NCBI RefSeq assembly: GCF_000935125.1
Contig: NZ_JRKI01000009.1
Span: forward strand, 248,001 to 312,000
DNA from: Streptomyces natalensis ATCC 27448
GTDB taxonomy: Bacteria > Actinomycetota > Actinomycetes > Streptomycetales > Streptomycetaceae
DNA length: 64,000 nucleotides
Direction of reading: 5' to 3'
Under the pieces are notes generated by a model. That model saw nothing but the letters and a program-made list of their open reading frames with translations. It ran no database searches and was not told the origin of the DNA. Both the position numbers and the translations under genes were made by a program. This document shows, in pieces, positions 1 to 8,438 of this stretch; positions within the stretch are counted from its first letter, which is position 1; the number at the start of each line of letters is the position of its first letter.

Positions 1-360
1 GTGCAGCGGGACCGTGTAGGACGCGTCGAGCGGGATCAGCAGCATGCCCAGGATGCGGGCGCGCTGGTTCTGGGCGGCACGGTGCAGATGGAACGCCTGG
101 GTGACATCGGTGGGCGGCGTTTTGCGGGGCCGGCGGTCGATTCGGTGGGCCAGCGCCGTCAGCAGCTGCCGGGCGTTGTGGAAATCGCCGCGCCACAGCA
201 GGGCGGTGCCCTCGCAGACGAGTGTGTAGGCGTCGTCGGCGCGGGTGCGGTCGTCGGCGAGGACGATCCGGCGGGGCGGCGGGGAGCCGTTCTCGGAACG
301 CCAACGGGCGGAGCGGGGCTCGTCGGCCTCGGTCCATGCGACGACCGTCGGAGAGTTCAC
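1..360 (-). CDS. SAM-dependent methyltransferase, N-terminal part only (cut by window edge)
   Basis: Reading the minus strand from a GTG at 358-360 gives 120 uninterrupted codons that run off the left edge, so only the N-terminus is present. The segment LVCEGTALLWRGDFHNARQ, followed by an HLHRAAQNQRARILGMLL stretch, matches from memory the N-terminal helical extension of a Streptomyces family annotated as class I SAM-dependent methyltransferases. The catalytic Rossmann part would lie outside the window. The start is supported by a GAGG about 9 nt upstream. The plus-strand frames over this stretch are low-complexity shadows. The family name rests on the N-terminal signature only, so the enzymatic role is an inference. 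Confidence 0.6.
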   Translation of the reverse strand, partial: MNSPTVVAWTEADEPRSARWRSENGSPPPRRIVLADDRTRADDAYTLVCEGTALLWRGDFHNARQLLTALAHRIDRRPRKTPPTDVTQAFHLHRAAQNQRARILGMLLIPLDASYTVPLH

Positions 361-432
361 CGGAATGTGCCTCGGGGGGTGAGTGGTGCGGGCCCCTCCC
401 TGCGAAGGGGGAGGAGGGTGACGGTCGACTTT

Positions 433-516
433 ACTCCGTGCCGGACTCCGTGCCGGACTCCGTGCCGGACTCCGTGCCGGACTCCGTGCCGGACTCCGTG
501 CCGGACTCCGTGCCGG
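433..516. repeat. 12-bp tandem repeat, seven copies
   Basis: The unit ACTCCGTGCCGG occurs seven times in perfect tandem from 433, and an eighth, degenerate copy (ACTCCTGCCGGG) begins at 517. It lies in the 292-bp gap between the divergent methyltransferase and universal-stress genes, so it sits in the shared promoter region. The period is a multiple of three and all frames are open, giving a spurious SGTE-repeat frame on the minus strand. There is no spacer diversity, so it is a slippage-type minisatellite and not a CRISPR. Confidence 0.9.
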
Positions 517-652
517 ACTCCTGCCGGGCGGGAACCCCGTCGACTGTCGTTCCGATGCGGGCGGGCGCAGGATGGAGACGGGAGGGGAGCGGGGGAGTCG
601 GGACGGGGAGCGTAAGGGGCGGCATCGCGGGGGCCGACGTTCAGGGGCGTGT

Positions 653-1540
653 ATGGCGGACAGCGGCAGCCTCCCGGTCGTCGTTGCGGTGGACGGCTCC
701 GTGGACGGCGAGCGGGCGCTGCGGTGGGCCGCGGAGGCGGCGCGGCTGCGGTCCGTGACGCTCCGGGTGGTGCATGTCTGGCCGTACGTCGCCGCGCACC
801 AGGTCGCCGACGACGATGCCACCGGAGATCCGGTGCTGGACGAGCTGCGGGCGCAGCCGCTGACCCGGAGCCTGCCGGAGGTGGAGTTCCGCAGCCTCAG
901 CGGACTGACCGGCGCCCAGCTGCCCACGCTCGGCGACGCGGCGCATCTGCTCGTCCTGGGCTCGCGCGGCCGCGGCGGCTTCGACGGACTGCTGCTCGGC
1001 TCCAACGGCCTGGTCTGCGCCGACCGGTCGGCCTGCCCGGTCGTGGTCGTGCCCCGCCCGGACCGGGCGGGCACCCGGCGCGACGAGGACGGCGAGCCGC
1101 TGCCGCCGGATGTCCCGCAGGTGACGCTGGGCCTGGACGCGTCCGCCGGCGAGCCCGGCGCGGTCGGCTTCGCGCTGGCCGAGGCGAGCCTCCGTGGCGC
1201 GCGCCTGAAGATCGTCTCCGGCTGTGCCTGGCCCGAGCGGGTGCCGCCCGTCGTCGCGGCGGGAGCGGTGCATGCGGCCACACAGCGGGAGTACGAGGCC
1301 GCGCTCGACGCCCGGCTGTCCGGTGTCCTCGCCCCGTACCGCGCTCGGTACCCGGAGGCCGACATCGAGGTGGAGCTGCGGAACGCGGACGCCGCCGGGC
1401 AGTTGGTGGCGGCGTCCCGGGACAGCGATCTGGTCGTGGTCGGCCGGCGCCGTCGGCTGGGCCCCGTGGCGCACGCCGTACTGCTGCACGCCGCATGCCC
1501 GATCGCGGTCGTTCCGGAGCAGCCGGAGCCGACGGGGTAG
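653..1540 (+). CDS. universal stress protein, tandem UspA domains
   Basis: This is a 295-aa protein with two UspA (adenine-nucleotide-binding alpha/beta) domains, at roughly residues 6-140 and 155-290. The first domain begins with PVVVAVDGSVDGERALRWA and carries the ATP-binding signature GSRGRGGFDGLLLGS. The second ends VVVGRRRRLGPVAHAVLLHA and has lost the canonical G-x2-G-x9-G loop, so only the first domain is likely to bind nucleotide. The ATG at 653 was chosen because the 27 upstream in-frame codons are Arg/Gly-rich and unlike the family. Members act in the cytosol in stress and dormancy responses. The gene stands alone, divergent from the methyltransferase and convergent with the acetyltransferase. 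Confidence 0.85.
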   Translation: MADSGSLPVVVAVDGSVDGERALRWAAEAARLRSVTLRVVHVWPYVAAHQVADDDATGDPVLDELRAQPLTRSLPEVEFRSLSGLTGAQLPTLGDAAHLLVLGSRGRGGFDGLLLGSNGLVCADRSACPVVVVPRPDRAGTRRDEDGEPLPPDVPQVTLGLDASAGEPGAVGFALAEASLRGARLKIVSGCAWPERVPPVVAAGAVHAATQREYEAALDARLSGVLAPYRARYPEADIEVELRNADAAGQLVAASRDSDLVVVGRRRRLGPVAHAVLLHAACPIAVVPEQPEPTG

Positions 1541-1562
1541 CGGGGACCGCGGCCCACCGCCC

Positions 1563-2105
1563 TCAGTCGATGCCGAAGGCCGCCGCGTAACGGACCGTGC
1601 CCCGCGGAGGTATGGAGTCGTCCAGGGACAGCGCCAGGAAGGCGTCGTCCGGCCAGGGCTGCGGGGGCTGGATCCCGTAGCGGGACGCGGCCGGTACGAA
1701 GCCGAAGCGCGGGTAGTACGACGGGTGGCCGAGCACGAGCGCGGTGCGCTCACCGGCCGCCCGCGCGGCCGCCGGCAGCGCCCGGATGACCGCACTGCCC
1801 GCGCCGCTCTTCTGATGCCCGGGCAGCACCGCGCACGGGGCGAGCGCCACGGCCGGGACCTCGCCGACGTAACAGCGCGTCAGCAGGGCGTGGGCGGCGG
1901 GCGTGCCGTCCGGGGCGTCGGCGACATACGACAGGCCGGGGAGCCAGGCCGGCGGATCGCGGCGCAGCGCGTCGACGAGATCCGCTTCCTCTGCGGCCTC
2001 GAACGCGGCGAGATGGATCCGGCGGACGGCCGGTATGTCCGCGGCGGTCTCGGGCCGCGGACGCCAGTAGCCGTACGGATCGCTCGGCACGTTCGAAATG
2101 CTCAT
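1563..2105 (-). CDS. GNAT family N-acetyltransferase (YhbS-like)
   Basis: This 180-aa protein shows a GNAT fold: an N-terminal RPETAADIPAVRRIHLAAF, a beta-4/acetyl-CoA region ALAPCAVLPGHQKSGAGSAVIR (the Q/R-x-x-G-x-G/A pyrophosphate loop), and the ending LVLGHPSYYPRFGFVPAASRYGI typical of YhbS/COG3153 proteins. The substrate cannot be told from the sequence. The start at the second in-frame ATG (2105) puts the GNAT domain about 15 residues in; an upstream ATG at 2135 would add ten residues. It converges with the stress-protein gene, with a 22-bp gap. Confidence 0.8.
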   Translation of the reverse strand: MSISNVPSDPYGYWRPRPETAADIPAVRRIHLAAFEAAEEADLVDALRRDPPAWLPGLSYVADAPDGTPAAHALLTRCYVGEVPAVALAPCAVLPGHQKSGAGSAVIRALPAAARAAGERTALVLGHPSYYPRFGFVPAASRYGIQPPQPWPDDAFLALSLDDSIPPRGTVRYAAAFGID

Positions 2106-2187
2106 GCCCGCAATGGTCGCAGCCGGGTCTGACAACGGGCCATGCGTTTTCCGCCCGCCGGAGCCAGGGGCCCCGGCCGCGCCGCCG

Positions 2188-2844
2188 TCAGTGGGCGGGC
2201 TGCCGCTCCGGCCGCCGTATGAGGAACAGCGCCGCCGACCCCGCCGCGAAGAGGGCCAGCACCGGGACCGCGGTGCTCACCCAGGACGTGCCCAGCCACC
2301 GGCCGCCGAAGTAGCCCAGGCTCACGCTGTACGCGGCCCAGGCCAGCCCGGCCAGCGCGGACCACGGCAGGAACTCGCGGACCGTACGGTGGGCGACCCC
2401 CGCACCGAGGCTGACCACCGAGCGCCCGGCGGGGGCGAAGCGGGCCAGGACCACGAGGCCGCCGCCCCCGCGCGAGAGCGCCGCGCCGAGACGTTCCTGC
2501 GCGGCGGCCAGGCGGCGGGAGCGGGCGAGGGCCCGGTCGAAGCGGTCCCCGCCGCGCCAGGCGAGGCGGTAGGCGACCATATCGCCCAGCACCGACGCGG
2601 TGGCCGCGCACAGCACCAGGGAGAGCATCGCGGCCAGGTGGTGGGTCCCGCTGTGGACCGCGGTGGCGGTCCGTACGGAGTCGACCGTATCGGCGGCGGT
2701 GCCGGCGCCCGCGGCCGTGGTGGCCGCGGCGACCACCAGGACGCCGCTGGGCAGGATCGGCACGAAGACGTCAAGGACGATGGAGAGGCTGACGATCGCG
2801 TATACCCAGGGGGTGCCGCTGAGCGGCCCCAAGTCTTCCCACAA
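2188..2844 (-). CDS. DedA/VTT-family membrane protein
   Basis: This 218-aa polytopic protein has the DedA (SNARE-associated/VTT) architecture. A first hydrophobic segment (FVPILPSGVLVVAAATTAAG) carries the re-entrant-loop proline motif. Next comes a cytoplasmic region with ASVLGDMVAYRLAWRGG, then the conserved ARFAPAGRSVVSLGAGV segment (the F-x-R-x-x-P-x-x-R equivalent) and C-terminal membrane helices. DedA proteins act in the cytoplasmic membrane, in phospholipid carrier recycling or proton-dependent transport. The start chosen is TTG at 2844, preceded by GGGAGTGG; later starts would cut the first helix. It is followed by the GNAT gene on the same strand. Confidence 0.75.
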   Translation of the reverse strand: MWEDLGPLSGTPWVYAIVSLSIVLDVFVPILPSGVLVVAAATTAAGAGTAADTVDSVRTATAVHSGTHHLAAMLSLVLCAATASVLGDMVAYRLAWRGGDRFDRALARSRRLAAAQERLGAALSRGGGGLVVLARFAPAGRSVVSLGAGVAHRTVREFLPWSALAGLAWAAYSVSLGYFGGRWLGTSWVSTAVPVLALFAAGSAALFLIRRPERQPAH

Positions 2845-2984
2845 CGTGCCACTCCCGGTCCGGACCCCGCCGCGACGTCGCTTCGTGCGGCAGGGGCGGC
2901 TCTAGCGCCATACAGCGTACGCCTGGCCTTTTGGGGCCTCTGACCTGGGGCGGGCGAGGCGCAACGGCGACCGGTGACGACAAC

Positions 2985-3020
2985 GGCCCGTACGGCGCCG
3001 TGCTGCGCGCCGTACGGGCC
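2985..3020 (-). terminator. strong hairpin downstream of the DoxX gene
   Basis: GGCCCGTACGGCGC (2985-2998) and its exact reverse complement (3007-3020) form a perfect 14-bp stem with an 8-nt loop. It lies 37 bp past the stop of the minus-strand DoxX gene. There is no U-tract, as is common for Streptomyces terminators. Confidence 0.75.
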
Positions 3021-3056
3021 GGAGGGTGCCGGGCGCGGGGCCCGGGCAGGGGTGCG

Positions 3057-3521
3057 TCAGACGGCGCTCGCCTCGGGCTGCGCGGCGGGGGCCTGCGCGG
3101 CCTGGCGGTCGCCGAAGAAGAGGCGGTCGAGCGACCAGGCGCCGGGGCCTATGAAGGCGATCAGCAGAAAGGCCCAGCAGAACATGACGGACGGCTCGCC
3201 GCCGTTCTGGAGGGGCCACAGCGCGGTGCCCTGGTGGACCGAGAAGTAGGCGTAGGCCATCGAGCCGGAGCTGACGACCGCCGCCGCGCGGGTGCTCAGG
3301 CCGACCAGCACCAGGATGCCGCCGCCGAGCTGGATGACCGCCGCGTACCAGGCCGGCCAGGCGCCCGTGGGCACGGATTGGCCGGAACCCATGGCGCCGC
3401 CGAGGACGCCGAACAGCGACGACGCGCCGTGGCAGGCGAAGAGCAGCCCGACGACGACGCGGAACAGCGCGAGGACGTGCGGGGTCGCTCTCTGGGTGAA
3501 CGACGCGAGGGAAGCGGACAT
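3057..3521 (-). CDS. DoxX family membrane protein
   Basis: This 154-aa protein has four hydrophobic helices and the DoxX signature: ALFRVVVGLLFACHGASSLFG near the N-terminus, then GGILVLVGLSTRAAAVVSSGSMAYAYF, and WAFLLIAFIGPGAWSLDRLFF at the C-terminus. In actinobacteria such proteins are linked to membrane redox complexes, but the exact role here is not known. The ATG at 3521 has a GGAG Shine-Dalgarno 8 nt upstream; the in-frame ATG at 3569 has none. The gene is divergent from nothing close by and ends in the hairpin at 2985-3020. Confidence 0.8.
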   Translation of the reverse strand: MSASLASFTQRATPHVLALFRVVVGLLFACHGASSLFGVLGGAMGSGQSVPTGAWPAWYAAVIQLGGGILVLVGLSTRAAAVVSSGSMAYAYFSVHQGTALWPLQNGGEPSVMFCWAFLLIAFIGPGAWSLDRLFFGDRQAAQAPAAQPEASAV

Positions 3522-3601
3522 GTCAAACTCTCCTACGGTTTCTGGGGACGAGGGAACCGTTGGAGGCATAGGTTAGGGCCACCTAACCAATGCTTGCAAG
3601 T

Positions 3602-5530
3602 TCAACATCTGGCGGGATCGGCGACGGCCGGAACGTTTCGGCGCCCGCACCGCGCCGCCACCTGGAGCGCAGCCCGCGCCACCGCATCCGTATCGGAGAG
3701 CGTCACCGACCCCACTCCGGGCCGCGCCCCGGCCGCCGTCACCCAGTGCACCCCCTCCGTCGGCACCCCCACCGCGAAGCGCCGCGGGTGGCGGCGGCCG
3801 TCGGCCTCGATGAGGTGGTACGGGCTGGGCGACACATCCAGCCCGCCGGTCTCGTAGCCGTCCACCGTGTGCGGCCGGCAGCCCCCGTCGGCCAGCAGAC
3901 CGGCCAGCAACTCATCCCCGGTGCGCCGCAGATCCGGCTCCGGCAGCCGCGCCTCTATCAGTGCGCCCGCCGTCACCGCGGCCCCCGGAACGGCCCGCGA
4001 CGACGCCGTGAAGCCCGCCCCGCGGTCACCGGGAGCGCCCAGGCGGATCTCCATCCGGGGCCCGACCACCTCCAGCACCCCGGCCTCCAGGAGCGCGGCC
4101 ATCTCCTCTATACGGCGCCGCGGCGGCCCGATGGACAAGAAGGCGTTGAGCGGGGTGTACCAGCGGTCCAGGTGGTCGCGGCGGGAGGCGCCCCGAAGAC
4201 CGCCGTGGTCGACGATCTGCCGCAGCTCGTTGCGCAGATCCCGCAGCACGTCCAGCGCCGCCTTCACCGGGCCCGCGACATTGCCCTGCCGGGCGTCCGC
4301 GACGTCCTCCCGCAGCCGCGCCAGCAGCCAGGCGCGGAAGGCGGCGCGGTCGGCGAACCGGCGGTCCCCGTACGGGCGGGAGATCCGGTCCCAGCACCAG
4401 CGCTCGGCGGGCGCGATCCCGAACGCGTCGAGGGCGGCGGCCTCCTGCGGGCTGCGGTGCGCGCTGCCCAGGAAGCGCGTACGGAACCGCTCCCGGAGCG
4501 CCGCGCCTCCAGGAGCGCGGCGCCGCAGCAGCGCCTCGTAGTAGACCGACTCCACCTCCTTGGCCACCAGGGGCCACACCTCCCCCAGGAAGTCGGGCAG
4601 TTCACCGGAGTCGGCCCGTTTGCGGAAGGCGGCTATCACGTCGGGGGTGAGCAGCAGCGGCAGATGACGCCCGTGCGCACCCTTCGCGTTGTCGCCGCGG
4701 GCGTGGTACGGCAGGCCGCGCCGGGACCCCGCGTACAGCCGGGGTTCGTGCCCGGAGGCCCGGTAGGCGAGCCCGCCGTCCGCGCCGCGGACGAACCGTC
4801 CGCCGCGGCCCGTGGTCAGCAGCGCCATGTGATCGAAGAAGTTCAGCCCGAGCCCGCGCAGCAGGACGGGTTGGCCCGGGGGCAGCGCCGCCAGATCCTC
4901 GGTGAGATCGGCGGGATTGGCGGGCGGGAGGTAGTGCAGCCCGTGCGCGGCGGCGTAGTCGGCCAGCCGCTGCTGCTCCGGGGCGGGCGCGGACGGCAGA
5001 TGCCCCTGGGCGAGCACCACCGCCCCCAGGCCGTGCAGCGCCCGGCCGTCGTCCAGGTGGAGCGACTGCGAGCCATCGGGCGCCTCCGTCAGGCGCACCG
5101 CACGGGCCCGGTGCGGCACCACCGTCACCTCCGGGGGAGCGGTGCGCACCACCTGGTCGTGGAACCACTCCAGATAGCGGCCGTACAGCGCCCGCCCCGG
5201 ATAGTCGTCCGGGCCGACGTCGCAGCCCTCCCAGGCGTGCAGGCTCGGCCCCGGGCGGACCGGCCCGGCGCACTCCACGCTCTCATCGGTGAACAACGTG
5301 ACCTGTGAGGCGACCGTGTTCATCAGCAGCTCGGGCGACTGGGCCGTACGCCAGACCTGACCGGCACCGGGCGGTGCGGGGTCGATGACATGGACGGTCA
5401 GGCGGGCGCCCGGGGCCAGTTCGGCGGCGGAGGCGCAGATCCGCTCCAGCACACTCGTCCCGCGCGGCCCGGCGCCGACGAGAGCGAGGGCGGGCCGGGC
5501 GGGGCGGTCGGCGATGAGGTCGGCGGCCAA
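3602..5530 (-). CDS. FAD/NAD(P)-binding protein (HpyO-like amine/lysine hydroxylase-type fold)
   Basis: This 642-aa protein starts LALVGAGPRGTSVLERI, a GxGxxG dinucleotide-binding motif at residues 18-23. It continues with HVIDPAPPGAGQVWRT and LLMNTVASQVTLF, the diagnostic run of the FAD-NAD(P)-binding family (Pfam FAD_NAD_binding_9). ALHGLGAVVLAQGHLP near residue 160 is the second nucleotide-binding strand, and the long C-terminal half is specific to this family. The substrate is unknown; related proteins are found both as stand-alone oxidoreductases and near secondary-metabolite genes. The start is TTG at 5530 with AGGGAGAG upstream, which brings the Rossmann strand to the usual distance from the N-terminus. 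It stands alone. Confidence 0.75.
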   Translation of the reverse strand: MAADLIADRPARPALALVGAGPRGTSVLERICASAAELAPGARLTVHVIDPAPPGAGQVWRTAQSPELLMNTVASQVTLFTDESVECAGPVRPGPSLHAWEGCDVGPDDYPGRALYGRYLEWFHDQVVRTAPPEVTVVPHRARAVRLTEAPDGSQSLHLDDGRALHGLGAVVLAQGHLPSAPAPEQQRLADYAAAHGLHYLPPANPADLTEDLAALPPGQPVLLRGLGLNFFDHMALLTTGRGGRFVRGADGGLAYRASGHEPRLYAGSRRGLPYHARGDNAKGAHGRHLPLLLTPDVIAAFRKRADSGELPDFLGEVWPLVAKEVESVYYEALLRRRAPGGAALRERFRTRFLGSAHRSPQEAAALDAFGIAPAERWCWDRISRPYGDRRFADRAAFRAWLLARLREDVADARQGNVAGPVKAALDVLRDLRNELRQIVDHGGLRGASRRDHLDRWYTPLNAFLSIGPPRRRIEEMAALLEAGVLEVVGPRMEIRLGAPGDRGAGFTASSRAVPGAAVTAGALIEARLPEPDLRRTGDELLAGLLADGGCRPHTVDGYETGGLDVSPSPYHLIEADGRRHPRRFAVGVPTEGVHWVTAAGARPGVGSVTLSDTDAVARAALQVAARCGRRNVPAVADPARC

Positions 5531-6094
5531 GAGGGGCTCTCCCTGGGGGCGGGCGGAACGTGCCGCCTATCATCACCGCACGCCCCCGCGGCCCAGCACC
5601 CGGGGCACCCAAAGAAACTCGCGCGATACCAGGGGCCGTCGGCCCCGTGACCGCCGGCCTACGGGGCCCGATCACCCGCATCACCGCGTTCCCGGTCAAG
5701 CCGTGCGAGGGCGGCCGAAACCCCTCGGATGCCCCCAACGCGCCCGCCGCCCCGGTGGCGCCGCCCCCGCCGCACCGGCCCTCGTCGGACGTCTCGGCAA
5801 ACGTCTCAGCCGAGCACCAGCGTTCCGGCCGGCGCCGTGGCCGCGCCCAGGGCGACCGAAACGTGACGCGTGCAGACCTTCGCCATCGGAACTCCCGTGA
5901 AGTGGGGGGAAGGTGGCATGCGGTGCGAGCCAGGTTGGCGAGGTGGGGTGTCCACCGGACGGGCCCCGAGTAACGGCGTGGCGACATGTGCACGTCACTT
6001 CAAGGCGTTCGGTGCCGCCCTGCCAGCCCGCCATGAGTGGGCCGGAGCAGTCCGGTTGGGACGTGCCCGCGCCGCGCCCTCCTAGAGTGAGCGG
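5531..6094. other. 564-bp gap; possible 26-codon minus-strand ORF at 5806-5886
   Basis: No recognisable gene is present. Open frames across it are Arg/Pro-rich and lack family signals. On the minus strand a 26-codon ORF (ATG at 5886, TGA at 5806-5808) begins MAKVCTRHVSVALGAATAPA and has a GGGAG about 8 nt upstream. It resembles a short hydrophobic leader or small peptide, but there is no homology argument for it, and no clear downstream gene that it would lead. The gap holds the promoters for the divergent FAD protein and UPF0014 permease. Confidence 0.3.
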
Positions 6095-6853
6095 GTGCTG
6101 CTGCCGGTCAACGCCACCCTCGGGATCGTCCTCGCCGTCCTGTTGGCGGCCGCCGTGGCCGTCGCCGCCGTGGCGCGCCTGGGGCACTCCCGGGCCATCG
6201 CGCTCGCCGGACTGCGCGCCGCCGCCCAGCTGGCCGCCGTCTCGTACCTCATCGGCTGGGTGGTGCGGGCGCTGCCCTGGCTGCTGTGCTTCCTCGCGCT
6301 GATGTTTGCGGTGGCGGCACGGACCGCGGGCCGCCGGATCACCCAGAACCGCACCTGGCGGTGGGCCGCCGTACCGATCGCCGTCGGGGTCGCCCCGGTG
6401 ATCGCCCTCCTGCTGCTCACCGGCCTCCTCCCGCCCCGCGGCCTCACCCTCATCCCCGTCACCGGCATCCTCATCGGCGGCGCGCTCACGGCCACCGTGC
6501 TCGGCGGGCGGCGCGCGCTGGACGAGCTGGAGATGCGGCGCGGGGAGTTCGAGGCGGGGCTGGCGCTGGGGCTGCTGGACCGGGAGGCGCGGATGGAGGT
6601 GGCCCGCCCGGCCGCGTCCGATGCGCTGCTGCCGGGGCTGGACCAGACCAGGACCGTGGGGCTGGTCACACTCCCCGGTGCCTTCGTCGGGATGCTGCTG
6701 GGCGGCGCCTCGCCCGTACAGGCCGGTGCGGTCCAGCTGTTCGTGCTGGTCGCGCTGCTCGCGGTGCAGGCTGCGGCGTGTGCGGTGGTGCTGGAGCTGG
6801 TCGCGCGGGGACGGATCCACCGCGTACCCTTGCGGGCAGCAGAAGGGGAGTAG
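6095..6853 (+). CDS. UPF0014/FetB-type ABC permease (iron/metal export), no ATPase partner nearby
   Basis: This 252-aa protein has about seven hydrophobic helices and the UPF0014 (YbbM/FetB) pattern: ARLGHSRAIALAGLRAAAQLAAVSYLIGW early, IPVTGILIGGALTATVL in the middle, and TRTVGLVTLPGAFVGMLLGGASP, the family's most conserved C-terminal block. FetB works with the ATPase FetA in E. coli to export iron and relieve oxidative stress. No FetA-like ATPase lies beside this gene, so it would need a distant partner. The start is GTG at 6095. Its stop codon lies inside the 5' conserved segment of the riboswitch that follows. Confidence 0.85.
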   Translation: MLLPVNATLGIVLAVLLAAAVAVAAVARLGHSRAIALAGLRAAAQLAAVSYLIGWVVRALPWLLCFLALMFAVAARTAGRRITQNRTWRWAAVPIAVGVAPVIALLLLTGLLPPRGLTLIPVTGILIGGALTATVLGGRRALDELEMRRGEFEAGLALGLLDREARMEVARPAASDALLPGLDQTRTVGLVTLPGAFVGMLLGGASPVQAGAVQLFVLVALLAVQAAACAVVLELVARGRIHRVPLRAAEGE

Positions 6854-7000
6854 CTCTCTGCCGGACCGTCGACATACTGCCCACTCGTCGCCCGACCACC
6901 GCCCCCGGTGGAGCGCGCTTCGCGCGTTGTGACTCGTGAGCCGGCGCCCGGAGGCGTGTGACGCGCCCAGCGAGACCTTCGGCCGCAGTGTTCGACGCTG
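6838..7000 (+). promoter_or_regulatory. yybP-ykoY-type manganese riboswitch
   Basis: The RNA-sense strand has the hallmark 5' segment GGGGAGTAGC at 6845-6854. It is followed by CGTCGACATACTG (the GACAUACU element) near 6867-6879, and by the 3' segment CCAGCGAGACCTTCGGCC at about 6967-6984. These are the conserved parts of the yybP-ykoY aptamer, which senses Mn2+ and commonly controls TMEM165/GDT1 and MntP/TerC-type exporters. The gene 66 bp further on is a TMEM165/GDT1 protein, which fits exactly. The aptamer begins inside the last codons of the upstream permease gene. Exact boundaries are approximate. Confidence 0.85.
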
Positions 7001-7065
7001 CCGTGCCGAAGCGATCCCTCCCCCGGGCCCCTTTGGTGCGGCCCTACCGATCGAGGTTCCACTCC

Positions 7066-7647
7066 GTGTTCAGCTTCACCGTCGCCGCCGTGGTGTTCGG
7101 CGTCATCTTCCTTGCCGAACTGCCCGACAAGACCGCGCTCGCCGGCCTCGTGCTCGGCACCCGGTACCGGCCGTCCTACGTCTTCGCCGGAGTCGCCGCC
7201 GCCTTCCTGGTGCATGTCGCGCTGGCCATCGCCGCCGGCAGCGCGCTCGCCCTGCTCCCGCACCGCGCCGTCCAGGCGGTCGTCGGGGTGCTCTTCCTGG
7301 CGGGCGCCGCCGTCCTGCTGTTCAAGAAGGACGACGGGGAGGACGAGGTGACCGCGCCCGCCGACCAGAGCTTCTGGAAGGTCTCCGGGGCGGGCTTCAT
7401 GATGATCCTGGTGGCCGAGTTCGGCGATCTGACCCAGATCATGACCGCCAACCTCGCCGCCCGTTACGACGACCCGCTCTCGGTCGGCATCGGCGCCGTG
7501 CTCGCGCTCTGGGCGGTGGCGGGTCTGGGCATTTTGGGCGGCCGCACGCTGATGAAGTACGTACCGCTGAAGCTGATCACCAAGGTGGCGGCCGGGGTGA
7601 TGGCGCTGCTGGCGGGGTTCAGCCTGTACGAGGCGGCCACGGGCTGA
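7066..7647 (+). CDS. TMEM165/GDT1 family transporter (Mn2+/Ca2+ efflux)
   Basis: This 193-aa membrane protein has six helices in two pseudo-symmetric halves, each with the family cation motif: ELPDKT in the first (LAELPDKTALAGLVLGTRY) and EFGDLTQ in the second (VAEFGDLTQIMTANLAARY). The acidic linker FKKDDGEDEVTAPADQ separates them. Homologues export Mn2+ or exchange Ca2+/Mn2+ for protons across the cytoplasmic membrane. GTG at 7066 is preferred, with GAGG 7 nt before it. The earlier in-frame GTG at 6958 would place about 36 non-conserved codons inside the riboswitch. Expression is expected to rise with Mn2+. Confidence 0.85.
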   Translation: MFSFTVAAVVFGVIFLAELPDKTALAGLVLGTRYRPSYVFAGVAAAFLVHVALAIAAGSALALLPHRAVQAVVGVLFLAGAAVLLFKKDDGEDEVTAPADQSFWKVSGAGFMMILVAEFGDLTQIMTANLAARYDDPLSVGIGAVLALWAVAGLGILGGRTLMKYVPLKLITKVAAGVMALLAGFSLYEAATG

Positions 7648-7732
7648 GGCGGCCACGGGCTGAGGCGGGGCCGGGCGGGGGCCCGGGGGCCGCTCGCGTG
7701 CGGGATGCGCCGGGCGCCGGGCCGCTCGCGTC

Positions 7733-8395
7733 TCAGGCCGTGAGGTGCAGCGCGATGAGGCCGTCCGGCAGCGCCTCGACGCGGACCTGGGTGAGGTCGC
7801 GGACGTGGGCGGTGGGTGCGAACGCGGCGGCGCGGTCGCCGACGCCGAGGACGCGCATCCCCGCCGCGCGCCCGGCCAGGATGCCCGCCTCGGAGTCCTC
7901 GAAGACCACACAGTCCTCGGGGCGGTGACCCAGTTCGGCGGCCCCCTTGAGGAAGCCCTCGGGGTCGGGCTTGCTGGCGCTCACGTTCTCCGCGGTGATC
8001 CGTACGGACGGCATGGGCAGCCCGGCGGCGCCCATCCGGGCGTCGGCGAGCGGGCCGTTGGCGGAGGTCACCAGGGCGTGCGGGAGCCGGGCTATGGCGG
8101 CCATGAAGGCGGGGGCGCCGGGGACCGGCACCACGCCGTCCGTGTCGGCGGTCTCCTGCGCGAGCATGCGGCGGTTGTCCGCCAGGTTGAGCTCCATCGG
8201 GCGGTCCGGGAGCAGCGCGGCCATGGTGGCCCAGCCCTGGCGCCCGTGGACGACCGCGAGGACCTCGTCCGCGGCCAGCCCCTGCTCGGCCGCCCAGCGG
8301 CGCCAGCAGCGTTCGACGACGGCCTCGGAGTTCACCAGCGTGCTGTCCATGTCCAGCAGCAGGGCGCGGGCGGTGAGCGTGGTGGTGGCCGTCAT
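7733..8395 (-). CDS. HAD-superfamily phosphatase (subfamily IA)
   Basis: This 220-aa protein has motif I LLLDMDSTLVNSEAVVERCW (the nucleophile Asp and acid/base Asp, with DMDST in place of DxDGT). The cap helices follow, then motif II HALVTSANGPLADARM, motif III Lys in NVSASKPDPEGFLKGA, and motif IV CVVFEDSEAGILAGRAAGMRVLGV. This set is that of small sugar- or glycerol-phosphate phosphatases such as YfbT or Gpp1. The substrate is not identifiable. A terminator-like hairpin lies in its leader (8439-8488), between a possible promoter and the start codon. Confidence 0.85.
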   Translation of the reverse strand: MTATTTLTARALLLDMDSTLVNSEAVVERCWRRWAAEQGLAADEVLAVVHGRQGWATMAALLPDRPMELNLADNRRMLAQETADTDGVVPVPGAPAFMAAIARLPHALVTSANGPLADARMGAAGLPMPSVRITAENVSASKPDPEGFLKGAAELGHRPEDCVVFEDSEAGILAGRAAGMRVLGVGDRAAAFAPTAHVRDLTQVRVEALPDGLIALHLTA

Positions 8396-8438
8396 CGGCG
8401 GGCTCCTGGGCGCTACGGGCGGACGGGACGGGAGCTGC

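Noticed and set aside
433..516. Possible CRISPR array or repeat protein (SGTE repeats)
   Set aside because: Units are contiguous without spacers, and all frames are open because the 12-bp period is a multiple of three. The predicted peptide is pure repeat without flanking domain.
5283..5993. Minus-strand 236-codon frame
   Set aside because: It overlaps the start of the FAD-protein gene in another frame and has random Arg/Pro/Gly composition.
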